Below are positions 47,755-60,729 of a stretch of 64,000 nucleotides of DNA, piece by piece. The DNA comes from Owenia fusiformis (Eukaryota; Annelida; Polychaeta; Sabellida; Oweniidae). Within the stretch, counting starts at the first letter, position 1. Each line of letters begins with the position of its first letter. A model generated the notes under the pieces. It searched no databases and was not told the origin of the DNA. It saw only the letters and a program-made list of their open reading frames with translations. A program made the position numbers and the translations under genes. The stretch spans positions 14,026,931 through 14,090,930 of the forward strand of contig CAIIXF020000003.1 of the NCBI GenBank assembly GCA_903813345.2. The letters run 5' to 3'.

Positions 47755-50700
47755 GAGCTGGAAAGGAGGGCAAAGATGGGTTGGCAAGTGCAGATACTGA
47801 GTCATCAGGTACAAGTGAGGAAACAAAAGATCAGTCAAGATCTGAAAGTGCTGCTATCGGGGAAACAAGCGTTAAGACAAGTAAGGTGTCTTCAGGCACA
47901 AATACACAGATAAGCAAACAATCAACGGATAAGTCTAGCAAGGAATCATCAGGCAAAAGCAAAGAGACTGATCCTAAGTCGAGCTCTAAAAGTACAAAGC
48001 CAAGCGAAGAATCATTGGATGAGTCTAGCAAGGAATCATCAGGCAAAAGCAAAGATACAGATCCTAAGTCGAGCTCTAAAAGTACAAAGGCAAGCAAAGA
48101 ATCAACGGATAAGTCTAGCAAGGAGTCATCAGGCGAAAGCAAAGAGACACATTCTAAATCAAGCTCGGGAAGTACAAAGGCAAGCAAAGAATCGACGGAT
48201 ACGTTTAGCAAGGAGTCATCAGGCGAAAGCAAAGACACTGATCCTAAGTCGAGCTCTAAAAGTACAAAGGCAGGCAAAGAATCAACGGATAAGTCTAGCA
48301 AGGAGTCATCAGGCAAAAGCAAAGAGACTGATCCTAAGTCGAGCTCGAAAAGTACAAAGGCAAGCAAAGAATCAACGGATAAGTCTAGCAATGAGTCATC
48401 AGGCAAAAGCAAAGAGACTGATCTTAAGTCGAGCTCGAAAAGTACAAAGGCAAGCAAAGAATCAATGGATAAGTCTAGCAAGGAGTCGTCAGGCGAAAGC
48501 AAAGAGACTGTTCCTAAGTCGAGCTCTAAAAGTACAAAGGCAAGCAAAGAATCAGCGGATAAGTCTAGAAAGGAGGCATTGGGCACAAGCAAAGAGACTG
48601 ATTCGAAATCAAGCTCTGAAAGTACAAAGGCAAGCAAAGAATCAATGGACAAGTCTACCAAGGAGTCATCAGGCACAAGCAAAGAGACTGATTCGAAATC
48701 AAGCTCTGGAAGTACAAAGGCAAGCAAAGAATCGAAGGATGAGTCTAGAAAGGAGGCATTGGGCACAAGCAAAGAGACTGATTCGAAATCAAGCTCTGGA
48801 AGTACAAAGGCAAGCAAGGAATCGACGGATACATTTAGCAAGGAGTCATCAGGCGAAAGCAAAGAGACTGATCCTAAGTCGAGCTCTAAAAGTACAAAGC
48901 CAAGCAAAGAATCAACGGATAAGTCTACCAAGGAGTCATCAGGCGAAAGCAAAGAGACACATTCTAAATCAAGCTCTGGAAGTACAAAGGCAAGCAAAGA
49001 ATCAACGGATACGTTTAGCAAGGAGTCATCGGGCGAAAGCAAAGAGACTGACCCTAAGTCGAGCTCTAAAAGTACAAAGGCAAGCAAAGAATCAAAGGAT
49101 AAGTCTACCAAGGAGTCATCAGGCGAAAGCAAAGAGACTGATCCTAAGTCGAGCTCTAAAAGTACAAAGGCAAGCAAAGAATCAACGGATAAGTTTACCA
49201 AGGAGTCATCAAGCGAAAGCAAAGAGACACATTCTAAATCAAGCTCTGGAAGTACAAAGGCAAGCCAAGAATCAACGGATACGTTTAGCAAGAAGTCATC
49301 GGGCGAAAGCAAAGAGACTGACCCTAAGTCGAGCTCTAAAAGTACAAAGGCAAGCAAAGAATCAAAGGATAAGTCTACCAAGGAGTCATCAGGCACAAGC
49401 AAAGAGACTGATTCTAAATCAAGCTCTGGAAGTACAAAGGCAAGGAAAGAATCAACGGATACGTTTAGCAAGGAGTCATCAGGCGAAAGCAAAGAGACTG
49501 ACCCTAAGTCGAGCTCTAAAAGTACAAAGGCAAGCAAAGAATCAAAGGATACGTCTACCAAGGAGTCATCAGGCGAAAGCAAAGAGACTGATCCTAAGTC
49601 GAGCTCTAAAAGTACAAAGGCAAGCAAAGAATCAACGGATAAGTTTACCAAGGAGTCATCAAGCGAAAGCAAAGAGACACATTCTAAATCAAGCTCTGGA
49701 AGTACAAAGGCAAACCAAGAATCAACGGATACGTTTAGCAAGGAGTCATCAGGCGAAAGCAAAGAGACAGATCCTAAGTTGAGCTCTAAAAGTACAAAGG
49801 CAAGCAAAGAATCAAAGGATAAGTCTACCAAGGAGTCATCAGGCGAAAGCAAAGAGACTGATCCTAAGTCGAGCTCTAAAAGTACAAAGGCAAGCAAAGA
49901 ATCAACGGATAAGTCTACCAAGGAGTCATCAGGCACAAGCAAAGAGACTGATTCTAAATCAAGCTCTGGAAGTACAAAGGCAAGGAAAGAATCAACGGAT
50001 ACGTTTAGCAAGGAGTCATCAGGCGAAAGCAAAGAGACTGACCCTAAGTCGAGCTCTAAAAGTACAAAGGCAAGCAAAGAATCAAAGGATACGTCTACCA
50101 AGGAGTCATCAGGCGAAAGCAAAGAGACTGATCCTAAGTCGAGCTCTATAAGTACAAAGGCAAGCAAAGAATCAACGGATAAGTTTACCAAGGAGTCATC
50201 AAGCGAAAGCAAAGAGACACATTCTAAATCAAGCTCTGGAAGTACAAAGGCAAACCAAGAATCAACGGATACGTTTAGCAAGGAGTCATCAGGCGAAAGC
50301 AAAGAGACAGATCCTAAGTTGAGCTCTAAAAGTACAAAGGCAAGCAAAGAATCAAAGGATAAGTCTACCAAGGAGTCATCAGGCGAAAGCAAAGAGACTG
50401 ATCCTAAGTCGAGCTCTAAAAGTACAAAGGCAAGCAAAGAATCAACGGATAAGTCTACCAAGGACTCATCAAGCGAAAGCAAAGAGACACATTCTAAATC
50501 AAGCTCTGGAAGTACAAAGGCAAGGAAAGAATCAACGGATACGTTTAGCAAGGAGTCATCAGGCGAAAGCAAAGAGACTGGTCCTAAGTCGAGCTCTAAA
50601 AGTACAAAGGCAAGCAAAGAATCAAAGGATAAGTCTACCAAGGAGTCATCAGGCGAAAGCAAAGAGACTGATCCTAAGTCGAGCTCTAAAACTACAAAGA

Positions 50701-51606
50701 CGAGCAAAGAATCAACGGATACGTTTAGCAAGGAGTCATCAGGCGAAAGCAAAGAGATGCATTCTAAATCAAGCTCTGGAAGTACAAAGGCAAGCAAAGA
50801 ATCAACGGATAAGTCTAGCAAGGAGTCATCAGGCGAAAGCAAAGAGACTGATCCTAAGTCGAGCTCTAAAAGTACAAAGGCAAGCAAAGAATCAACGGAT
50901 AAGTCTACCAAGGAGTCATCAGGCACAAGCAAAGAGACTGATTCTAAATCAACTTCTATAAGTACAAAGGCAAGCAAAGAATCAACGGATAAGTCTAGCA
51001 AGGAATCATCAGTCAAAAGCAAAGAGACGGATCCTAAATCAAGCTCTAAAAGTATAGACGCAAGTAAAGAATCAACAGATAAGTCTAGTAAGGAGTCTTC
51101 AGGCACAGGCAAAGATATTGATTTTAAGTCAAGCTTTAAAAGCACAAAGGCAAGGAAAGAATCGACGAATGCGTCTAGTAAGGAGTCATCGGGCAAAAGC
51201 AAAGAGAATGATTCTAAATCCACCTCCAAAAGTACAACGACAAGCAAAGTATCAAGCACAACGTCCAGTAAAGCGTCAACAGGCACAAGCAAAGACGATA
51301 AATCTGAGCCAAGCTCCAAGAGTAATGCATCAAGCAAGGAGACAAGCGCAAAGTCGAACAAGAAATCATCGGGCAAAAGCAAAGAGACTGATTCCAAGTC
51401 AAGTTCTAAAAGTATCAATGTAAGCAAGGAAATAAGCGCGATATCAAATAGCGAGTCATCATCTGGATCATCAGTCTCTGAAGTAAATATAAGTACTGAA
51501 GGTATAACTAGTGAGTATTTGGATTCAGACAAGGCCTCTGAAGTAACAAGTGAGACGACAAGTTCAGAAGGGAATAAAGAAAGCTACGAAGACCCTTCAT
51601 TAAAAG
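47755..51606 (+). CDS. Gene 2 exon 2: long Ser/Lys/Glu repeat array (about 39 units)
   Basis: One exon of 1284 codons, acceptor TAATTTTCAG, donor GTAAAA, phase 1 to 1, ends in ...YEDPSLKG like gene 1 (FSSLKG). The 90-nt unit reads KASKESTDKSSKESSGESKE then TDPKSSSKST. Variants (DTFSK, DKSTK, ETHSKSSSG) recur in fixed order, giving a higher-order unit of six repeats: 49441-49980 and 49981-50520 are almost identical (one change in the first 480 nt checked by eye). Expected to be fully disordered, extracellular, and heavily modified. More regular and about 2.3 times longer than in gene 1, so this array is expanding faster. Confidence 0.88.
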
Positions 51607-51863
51607 GTAAAATTGTATATTTAGTTTTGAAAGTGATATAGGTATTTTACAGTATTGGCATTAGACTACCTTTAATCTGTATATAAATAATACTATATCT
51701 AAAAAAAATGTATACCATGGAAAATCCATTTAATCGTTAACGGAAGTTTTAAAGGCTCAATAAAAAATATGCAGTCTTGTTTTAATAAGTTGTCGCTCAG
51801 ATCACAAGCACAATATTTGCATAAAATATTTGGATATAGATATTTTATTTAGATAAGTAGAAA

Positions 51864-52476
51864 CAGGGTGTCTGGAAAGTAAAGATACAAATACTCTAAT
51901 GTTAAGAGGTTTGTTTTGTTTACAATGGGCCATATATTTCCCTGATAATGTCCCAATATTGGACATTCATTAATAAATCCCTTAAAGCAATATTTTTTAG
52001 AAGTTCAACATAAAAATGAGTTTTGGCTGGAAGCCAATGTTTTCAGCAATCTTAGAGATGGACACTGGACAGCAGTGGTTTTGTCAGGAATCTCCATCAA
52101 ATGCACCACAAATCTTTAGATAATAGTGGAAAATACATAATACTGGATAACAGTAGTAATGTCAGATGACCAAATAATGTAACAGTAATAGTTCCTTTGC
52201 TGTTGTGGTACATAACTTGATGCATAATATGAAGAGATGATGGAGTGTCAATATGATATGAGCAGGAGAAATGAATTATAAAACACAATTGTGACGCTGC
52301 TCCACATACCCGCGTTACCATAACAACCATAACTTTTTTTATTTTGAAACAATTTGACATGACAGTTGCAGGATAAATTGTTTTAATGTCATTCTACAAG
52401 CTGTAGTATTTTCATCTCACAATATGTAAATCTATTAAAATTAGAGCGTTTGTTTCTTTACTTTCCGGACACCCTG
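51864..52476. mobile_element. Mariner-like MITE in gene 2 intron 2
   Basis: The tips CAGGGTGTCTGGAAAGTAAA and (reverse strand) CAGGGTGTCCGGAAAGTAAA form an inverted repeat of about 37 bp. TA follows the right end (52477-52478); the left flank reads AA, probably a changed TA. 613 bp, non-coding. The chitin-binding exon segment of gene 1 has no counterpart near here. Confidence 0.75.
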
Positions 52477-52559
52477 TATAGTGACAATGGAGAGAAGAAG
52501 TTTATAAGACAAAATTTCTACTGTTTAAGAAATCTTAGTAAAATTGTTTATCGATGTAG

Positions 52560-54633
52560 TTCAATCAACAGTTGTGCCTGAGTTAGCACCGGTGGCGTCA
52601 GTTGACCTAACATTAGAGATGACATCATCGACTGCTGGAAAATATGTATTCACGGAATTGCCAACAAGCGACAAAACTACTACTCCAAGAGTTATCATCG
52701 GTGAAAATTATGGTATTGTATCTGGAGCGATACAATCAACGCCCCCTGCGTTCAGCAACACTGAGACTTCACCTACAATTTCAAGCACTATTAGATTTAA
52801 TCCTAGATCGAATTCTAGTCCTATTCAAACAACTACAACCGGATCTAACCCCATTGAATCTACTTTCACTGCATCTAGTAGCATTGAGCCCTCTCCTACT
52901 GAATATAATACTATCCAATCTATTCAAACCATTGTGTCTAGCGACACTGGACGATCTCAAATGGATTCTAGACTTATTCTATCAACTCCAATGAAATTTA
53001 GTGCTACTAAATCTACTTCCAATGCAGCAACTAACAAAAAGTCGTCATCTACTCAGTTTAGCGAAATTCTATCTACTCCTAGTAGCATTGGGCCTTTCAC
53101 TAAATCAAGTGCTGTGCACTCTGCCCTCGTTGCATCTAGGAGCATGTGGCCTTCTTCTATTGAGTCCAGCGCCATTCAATCTACTTCCACTACATCTAGT
53201 AATGTCGAGTCTTCCTCTACTGAGTTTAGTACTGTTGAATGTACTCCAGCTGCTTTTTGTAAGATTAGGCCTTTTTCTACTGAGTCTAGCGCCACTCGGT
53301 CTTCTGCCTCTGTATTTAGTAGCATTCTACATTCTGTAACTGCAACTAGCTCCATTCAATCTACTACCTCTGCATCTAGTAACATTGGATCTTCTTCTGT
53401 TCAAACTAGTGCTATTCGGTCTTCTACCTCTGTATCTAGTAACATTCTACTTTCTGCAACTGCAACCATCGCCATTCAATCTACTCCCTCTGCATCAAGT
53501 TACATTGGATCTTCATTTGTTCAAACTAGCGCTATACGGTCTTCTGCCTCTGTATCTAGTAACATTCTACTTTCTGCAACTGCAACCAGCGCCATTCAAT
53601 CTACTCCCTCTGCATCTAGTAACATCGAATCTTCTTCTGTTCAAACTAGCGACATTCGATCTACTCCCGTTTCATCTAGCAACATTCGAACCAATCCAAC
53701 TGGATCTAGCGTTAGTCAAGTAACTGCCGCTGCCTCACTTGACATTGATCCCTCTTCTGGTATATCTAGCAACTTTCGATCTACTAATGCTGCATCTAGC
53801 AACGGGGAGGTTTTCAACATTGAGCTTTATTCTACTGTATCTAGCACCATTCAATCTACTGCAACTGCTAACATTCTACCTACTCCAATTCAATCTAGCG
53901 CTAGTCAAACTACTGCTGCTTCATCCGTTTACATTGAACATTCTTTTACTCAATCTAAATTCTTCTGAATTTAGCGATATTCTATCTCCTCCCGCTGCAT
54001 CTCGTAGTATTGTACCGTCTTCTACAGAATCGAGTACCAGTCAATCTACCGCCGCTGCATTTAGTAACTTTGAGCATTCTTCTACTCTATCTAGCTTTAT
54101 TCGACCAATGTCTGCAGCATCGAGTAATATTGTGCATTCTTCCACTGTGTCTAGAGCCATTCTATCAACTCCCGTTGCATCTACTAACACTGAGGCCTCT
54201 TCTTCTGAATATAGCGCTATTCTATCAGCTCCCACTGCATCTAGTGACATTGGGCCCCACATTGGGCATTCTTTTCCAAAATCTAGCGCTATTCAATCTG
54301 TTCCCGTTGTATCTAGTAACATTTTGTCTCCTTCAACTGAATTTAGCGCTTATCGACTTACCGTTACTGCTCATATAAACAACGAGTCTTCTTTAACTTT
54401 ATCCAGCACCATTCAATCTACTCCCATTTCATCTAATTACATCCGACCTTCTTTAACTGAATCTTGCGCTAGTCAATCTACTGGCACTGCATCTATCAAC
54501 ATTGTATCTTCTTCAACTAGATATAGCGCCTTTCGACATAACGCCACTGCATCTAGTAACACTGAGCCTTCATCAGCGCAATCTTTGTCTCACTCTTCCT
54601 CGACCAAACAGAAACCAAATGCCACGTCAGGAG
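52560..54633 (+). CDS. Gene 2 exon 3: mucin stalk, reading frame interrupted
   Basis: The frame entered in phase 1 after TCGATGTAG runs to a stop at 53966-53968. The same style of repeat then continues in another frame (SSEFSDILSPPAASRSIVPS) to a phase-1 donor GTAAGA at 54634. The exon is 2074 nt, one more than a multiple of three, so a single +1 (or -2) change near 53945-53965 explains the break. The content is Ser/Thr-rich with 20-residue units such as SAIQSTPSASSNIESSSVQT. No six-cysteine domain. It may be a true null allele, a pseudogene in the making, or a sequence error. A weak point is the acceptor, which lacks a long pyrimidine tract. Confidence 0.65.
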
Positions 54634-55959
54634 GTAAGAAACAAAGATAATACTAAAATTAGTAGGAGAAACATACAAGTTAAAGCCCTTGGTGGTAATG
54701 ACGGATACGATAATATGAAGATCAAGACTGCTGTCTTAGTCCATGGTATGACTTCCGAATGTGAAGGATCCGTAGCACACTATAGCGCAGCAACATTTGA
54801 AGCAATATTTATGAAGGTGGATATGTTTTGATTCATTTAAAATACCATTTGCTGAAAAAACTTCCGACTTTCGGGTCGAAAAATGTATTTCATAACAAGG
54901 GGTCAAAAAACGTAAATATTTTGATTCGAACTTTTATACATTTTATAAGACACAGACCGTTATTCTAAGCATACGAACAAAAAAATTGATTATCATAATG
55001 TCAAAATTACTATGATTTTACTGTATATGTCGGTGTTTAATTAGTGTAATTACACAAGTGTGTTTTTCAGATTTTGTTTGATTTTTCAAATATGAGCTAA
55101 GCCGATTCAACAAAATTGTATGGAATATTTAGGTTTTTTTTTGATTGGGAACGTATTAGTTTTCTTACCAGTTAAAACATTTTATTACCAGAATTTTTCC
55201 ATATAATCGTAAAGGGTCTAACAACAAATTATTGTTGATGTTCTATAAAACATAATACAATAACAAATAAGTAAGATTCATATCTAATTCGATGTTACAG
55301 AGGTATCTGCATGTTCATATATTCCAAGGGCATGTCTAATAATCAATTAGAGTCATATGCAATCGAACGCCTTACAATTCTTCCTCGACGTTAGTTGTGG
55401 CTATCATCAAGTTTTCTGATGGTTGTTTCTTCTTTGACCTTACCGAAGGATATAATCAAATTTTAGGAAGATAATGATAACGATTTTTCTCAATTATTCA
55501 TGAATTCGACCAAGTCTTGATGGTTGTTTCATAAGCAACTGAGCTATATCTAACTACGAGAAATAGAATTTAAGCTGTAGTCGCAATTAGTCGAGGAAGA
55601 GCAATATGCCCACCTTTATTGATAATGTTCACCGCTGAATAAAAGTTCATATCTTAAAACGTATTGAGACCCATTTTGCGAAAAACTAGCATAATTTAAG
55701 CATTTGTCATTCTAATATAAAAGTGATTCATTTGTAGCATTTATCTTATTAATACCCGAGAAACAATACAAAATGTCGATACACTGATGACATAATCTTT
55801 TGGTATTGATAAGAAAAATAACCTCAAACTTTTAGCTTAGAAACCTAAATCATATACCTTTAAATCATATTTTATTATTTGCTATTGCATTGTGTACTCC
55901 TAATTGTGAAAGTTTGGAAGTTTATTTTTTGGAAATTGTTTGACCTCTGTTAATGGCAG
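54634..55959 (+). other. Gene 2 intron 3, left part
   Basis: AT-rich, no exon recognised. An upstream exon of the transposase at 55960 should lie here if that gene is complete, but was not found. Confidence 0.35.
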
Positions 55960-57683
55960 GCATCGCAGAGTGTTGACCTATCTGATAATGAACTAGATGA
56001 ACAATTTGTAAATATTGGAATTTCCTCCCATCAGACACCTTCTCATTCTACTCCTCATGTCACTCCTCACAGTACGCCTGTAAAGACAAAGAAAATGGAC
56101 ATATCACAACTAAGTGCCACACCTGAAGTTTCAAGTATGAGCCATGCTGATTGTTCCACTTTGAGTGACATAAATGATGAAACATGGAATCCACCATCAG
56201 AACTTTCAGTTGACAGTGACTCTGAAAGTGAAGATGATACACTAACCCAAGGAGAAGTGTACAGTGCTGAAAGGAAATACATTGTATTTGAGTCATCTCT
56301 TGATCAACTTTGTTATCGTCTCAGATGCACATACCCAAAGTGTATTAGTTCCGTGACCAAGATTGAGAGAAGTTATGTCGGAACTATGTGCCGTTTAAAA
56401 CTGAAGTGCATTGATGAGCATGTTGTGTTTGAATGGAATTCGCAGCCACTTATAGGCCAGCAGCCAGCTGGAAATCTTTGTGTGGCAGCTTCAACGCTCT
56501 TCTCTGGTGAGACCTATCAACATATCGCCAACTTCAGTCAAATCATGAACCTCCAGATGATGCAGAAAACAGCATACTATGAGATTCAAGGCAATATCCT
56601 TGTCCCTGCAATAGACCAGTTTTATATCCAACAGCAACAGTGTATAATTGAGTCCCTAGCAACAAAACGGGGACTATGTCTTCTTGGAGATGGAAGATGT
56701 GATTCTCCCGGATTCTGCGCGAAGTATTCGAATTATACCTTCATAGAGAATACAACAGACAAAATTGTTGACTTTGAAGTTGTACATGTAAGAGATGCGA
56801 CAAGCTCGCAAAATATGGAAGTTGTCGGCTTTAAAAAAGTGCTAGATAGAGTAATCGATAATCACCAGTTAGATGTCACAGATGTAACCACAGACCGACA
56901 TGTATCTATCAAAAAACTGATGAGGGAAGACTACAAAGAAATTCAACATAATTTCGACATCTACCACGTAGCAAACTGGATTAAGAAAAAACTTGTAGAA
57001 AGGGCAAAGAAGGTTTCTAATCGTGATATCGCTGGATGGATTAGGGCCATCTGTAACCATTTCTGGTATGCATGCAGAACATGTGATGGGGATGAAGTAA
57101 CCAACACTACAAACAGTGTGACCACCAGCCATTGGATGCTCAAGCTCAGAGAAGGAAGAAATGGTTGGAATTAGATTCTGCACCATACAAAGCTGTGGAA
57201 TCTGTCATCCTCGACAGAAACCTGATCAAGGATCTACATCACATGGCCAAGTTTTTCCACACAGGGCAGTTGGAAGTATTTCACTCACTTCTGAATAAAT
57301 ACCTTCCAAAACGTCTGGAGTTCGACTCAAAACAGATGACAGCAAGGAGCCAGCTAGCAGTATTAGATCACAACTTCAACACAGGAAGGAAGCAGGCTGT
57401 TGTAACTCAGGAAACTAAAACATCTCAGCCCCTTGGAGCACTAAGATTCAACAGTGTGTGGAGAAAAGCAAGCAAGCTATGGGTCATGAAACCAATCTTG
57501 GAAGCCAAGTCATATGACTATATGAACCTTCTCATGGCCTTGATTCTAAACAACAAGGCTGAGGGTGTAGTTAGACAGCTCTCCTACAATGTACCACAGC
57601 ACAAGAACATTGCCAGCCTACAAAAGCCTGATAGAGAGGAACTCCTTCAACGACATTATAAATATACACGCCAGCTAAAGTAG
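55960..57683 (+). mobile_element. Kolobok-like DDE transposase, broken copy
   Basis: After a possible acceptor (TTAATGGCAG) an open frame continues into the ATG at 56095 and to 57174. Motifs: KYIVFESSLDQL, a C-x2-C region, VFEWNSQPLIGQQPAGN, GDGRCDSPGFCAKY (first catalytic D, residue 199 from the ATG), TTDRHVSIKK (second D, residue 267), FDIYHVANWIKKKL, and NHFWYACRTCDGDE. The protein then changes frame: the next part (DAQAQRRKKWLELDSAPYKA, HTGQLEVFHSLLNKYLPKR with the likely catalytic E) runs to the stop at 57681. A family segment of some 30-45 residues normally found after CDGDE seems deleted with a frame change, so the copy is inactive. Many related proteins in fish and corals belong to Kolobok-type transposons; the family assignment is from memory. 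Terminal repeats not found. It sits inside gene 2 intron 3. Confidence 0.75.
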
Positions 57684-57739
57684 GATGCTTTTTCAACAAG
57701 AACAATTTCGACTAGTTTCATTGTCTCCCAGACTAGGGA

Positions 57740-58760
57740 AACCAGGGGCAATATGACCACCCCTTTTATTTACTGTGGGAATTTCTTGATAAAAGGTCTG
57801 TGTATTTTAGTATCAACAGTAATTATAAATAGTTATATTTATCAATGTGTAATTGTAGAAATTGTACCAGATTAAATGCTTAAAGGAACTAGGGGCAATA
57901 TGGCCACCCTTCATTGTAACTTCATTGTATTTTTTGAAGAACATATTATATTTATCAATGAGAAATGGAAGTTACAACTACCAAAAGAACCAGACATTGT
58001 ATGTATCAATGTGTAATGCTGGAGATTGTACAACTGCTAAATTAGTGAAACCAGGGGCAATATGGTCACCCTTTATATTTACTATAGGTATTTCTTTGAT
58101 AGAAGACCAGTATTTTAGAATCATTTATATTTGAAGAATTATATTTATCAAAGTGCAATGACAGAAATTGTACTCAAATTAGGGAAATTAGGGGTAATGT
58201 GGCCACCCTTCATTGTAACTGGGCATTTTTGAAAGAAAACACTGTATGTATCAATGTATAATGCTGGAAATTGTACAACACATTAGTGAAACCAGGGGCA
58301 ATATGGTCACCCTTTATATTTACTATAGGTATTACTTTGATAGAAGACCAGTATTTTAGAATCATTTATATTTGAAGAATTATATTTATCAAAGTGCAAT
58401 GACAGAAATTGTACTCAAATTAGGGAAATTAGGGGTAATGTGGTCACCCTTCATTGTAACTATGGGGATTTTTTACTATAGGTATTTCTTTGATAGAAGA
58501 TATTTTGTTTTGATGAATCTATATTTTCATTGTGTACTGTAGAGTAGAAGTTCAAGTTCCTTGCTAATATGAGTATAAAACAATGCTATAGTCAATAGAC
58601 AAGTACTATAAAATCAATTTATATTGATTATGTTATCGAAACTACATGTATAGGGAATTTGTTTTTCATTTTTTTCGAACTTGTAGTTGTAGTGACATCA
58701 ATCTGTGCCAATATGGTCACCCCACTTGTTACTATTCTGACTGATTTAGTTATGCTTTTG
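57740..58760. repeat. Degenerate tandem repeat with GGGCAATATGG[CT]CACCCTT core
   Basis: The core GGGCAATATGG[ACT]CACCC or a GGGTAATGTGG variant recurs at about 57750, 57890, 58052, 58190, 58296 and 58435, with a last trace near 58710. Between cores the units share ATATTTATCAA[AT]GTG[CT]AATG, GAAATTGTAC and GATAGAAGA. The block starts just after the transposase stop and ends near an AATAAA at about 58763, so it may be its 3' UTR. Confidence 0.75.
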
Positions 58761-58897
58761 GAAATAAAATGTGGTAAAAATGGAATAAAGAACACAACTT
58801 ATATAAGAATAATTGTTTTTTATTAATATTTATTATGGTGGTGTGTAATGAGATATATAGCCAAAGAAAGCAATATTCTAGAGAACACATGCTCCTT

Positions 58898-59020
58898 ACC
58901 CCCAAAACTACTTATGTATTGAAATCTTCAGTTGAAAATAAGCTGGATTGGTGGTTTTTAGCTTTGTGTCAATTACTGTTTTCAACCACAAGATTTCAAT
59001 ACATAAGTAGTTGTGGGGGT
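58898..59020. repeat. Long near-perfect hairpin
   Basis: ACCCCCAAAACTACTTATGT at the left and its complement at the right pair over about 31 bp with one mismatch (arms about 58898-58928 and 58990-59020). After a few unpaired bases the stem resumes inside (CAGTTGAAAATAAG with CTGTTTTCAACC), leaving a small loop. It could be a tiny palindromic MITE or a microRNA-like precursor. Confidence 0.7.
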
Positions 59021-59169
59021 TACTTGAAAACTCAACCCAACTTTTTGCTCCTGTATACAATACAGTGTCACTTGTAGTATGAATAGCTTCCCTGGTGATC
59101 CATGGCTTGCACCATCCTGAAATGATAAGCTACAGTTTTTAAAAAATTAATTTCTACTTTTTCTGGTAG

Positions 59170-60120
59170 AACCTTCAAATAGGAATAGAATTCCAAAAAC
59201 AAAATTCAATTCACGAGATGTAACTTTGAGAAATGTCAAAATAGGGATTACCTCCACTGAATTTAGTGTGAAAACATGAAAATAGCACTGACACCCAAGT
59301 CTAGCATTTTGCTACATTTTTCAATTTTTATTATAATTTCCATATAATATATAGGACTAGACTGTTCTGAAGTTTTGCTGAATTATATAAAGACCTCAAC
59401 ATTTTACGTTCAAAATCATTTGACAATTTGAAAAAAACAGGTATAGGGTATATATGCAGTCAGTGAAAATATGAAAATTCTTCAAAATCACTTTCTGCTT
59501 TGATTTTTTTGGGTAGAACCTGCTGATAATAATAGTACTAGTATTAAAAAAAACTGAGTTCAATTTAGAAGATTGGACTTTGAGAAATGCCAAAATAGGG
59601 ATTACCTCCATTTGAATTAGTGTAAAAATATGGAAATAGCACCGAAACCCAAGTTTAGTATTTTGCTATATTTTTAGGTTTCATTGTCATTTCATTATGA
59701 TATACTGTATAACATCACGCACCATTTTAAAAAGTTTTGCTGAATATATAAATATGTCAAAATAGGGACTACCCTATGTGTAAAAACATAGAAACCCAAG
59801 TTTAGTATTTTGAGATTTTTCAGTTTTTATTGTAATTTCCATATTATGAATAATATCACTCACACACTGTTTTGAATTTTTGCTGAATTATATCATGACT
59901 TTTAACAGTTTACATTCAACATCATTTGATGATTAGAAAAAGTATGTAGGCTATATACATAGCAGTCAGTGAAAAATATGAAAATTCTTCAAAATCATTT
60001 TCTACTTTGATTTTTCTTTTTCTCTGGTAGAACCTGCTGATGAGAATAGTATTCAAAAAACAAAGTTCAATTTACAGTCAAGATATATGTCAAATTAGGG
60101 ACAACCCCTATTGGAGTTGG
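59170..60120. repeat. Degenerate tandem repeat, about 350-bp unit
   Basis: The blocks share GTAGAACCT...GAATAGTA[CT]T, AAATAGGGA[TC]TACCTCCA, GAAACCCAAGTTTAGTATTTTG and TTTTGCTGAATTATAT. Recognisable starts are near 59165, 59510 and 60025, with a partial block near 59760. AT-rich and non-coding. Confidence 0.65.
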
Positions 60121-60729
60121 TATAAAAATTAATTTTTTCAAAGGACAGGGATTCTATTCAAATAAGGGTAAATATAAAGTGGATTTTGCATAAATGTAAG
60201 CCTAATAATTGTGATTTGAGCTGATGTCAGGAACTCGCCGACCAATAAAAAGTGAAACATAAAAATGACTGTTGTTTACAATTGTTTATTGACAGTAACA
60301 GTATCTAAGTATCACATACATTTTATACAGCTATTTACATGATTCTGGCCACTGAGATTGAGATCCACATCTCATTGTGGAAAATATCCATTTTTGAACA
60401 AAAGGTAACAGAAGTCTATTCTTGGAAACAATTGGCAATTTGAGAAGTGAAAGAAGTATTTTCAAGAACATGTAAAATATAACTTTAGACTGAAAAACTG
60501 ACTGCAAGTTATTTTAGCACAGATGAAACAATTCTATTTATGAAAACATTTATATAATAAAGCAAAATTATCCATTCTATCAAGCATCACATATTGTGTT
60601 TGAATGTATTTCTAAGTCCAAATATGTATCGAATAAATTACTTTATAATCTGATCCATAATTAATACACAAATAGTGTTTATATTGTCTATACATGTATT
60701 ACGAATTGTATTTGAAGCTCTGTGTAATG
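60121..60729. other. Non-coding spacer
   Basis: AT-rich, no feature recognised. Confidence 0.3.

Noticed and set aside
47831-51532. Very long open frame on the minus strand opposite the gene 2 repeat exon, and a 587-codon frame in another plus frame
   Set aside because: All are made by the periodic 90-nt unit, a multiple of three that lacks stop triplets in those frames. The plus frame used has splice sites, a signal exon and a paralogue; the others have none.
52644-54378. Leu/Pro-rich plus frames of about 110-120 codons in the gene 2 mucin exon
   Set aside because: They are out-of-frame readings of the TCT/ACT-rich repeat.
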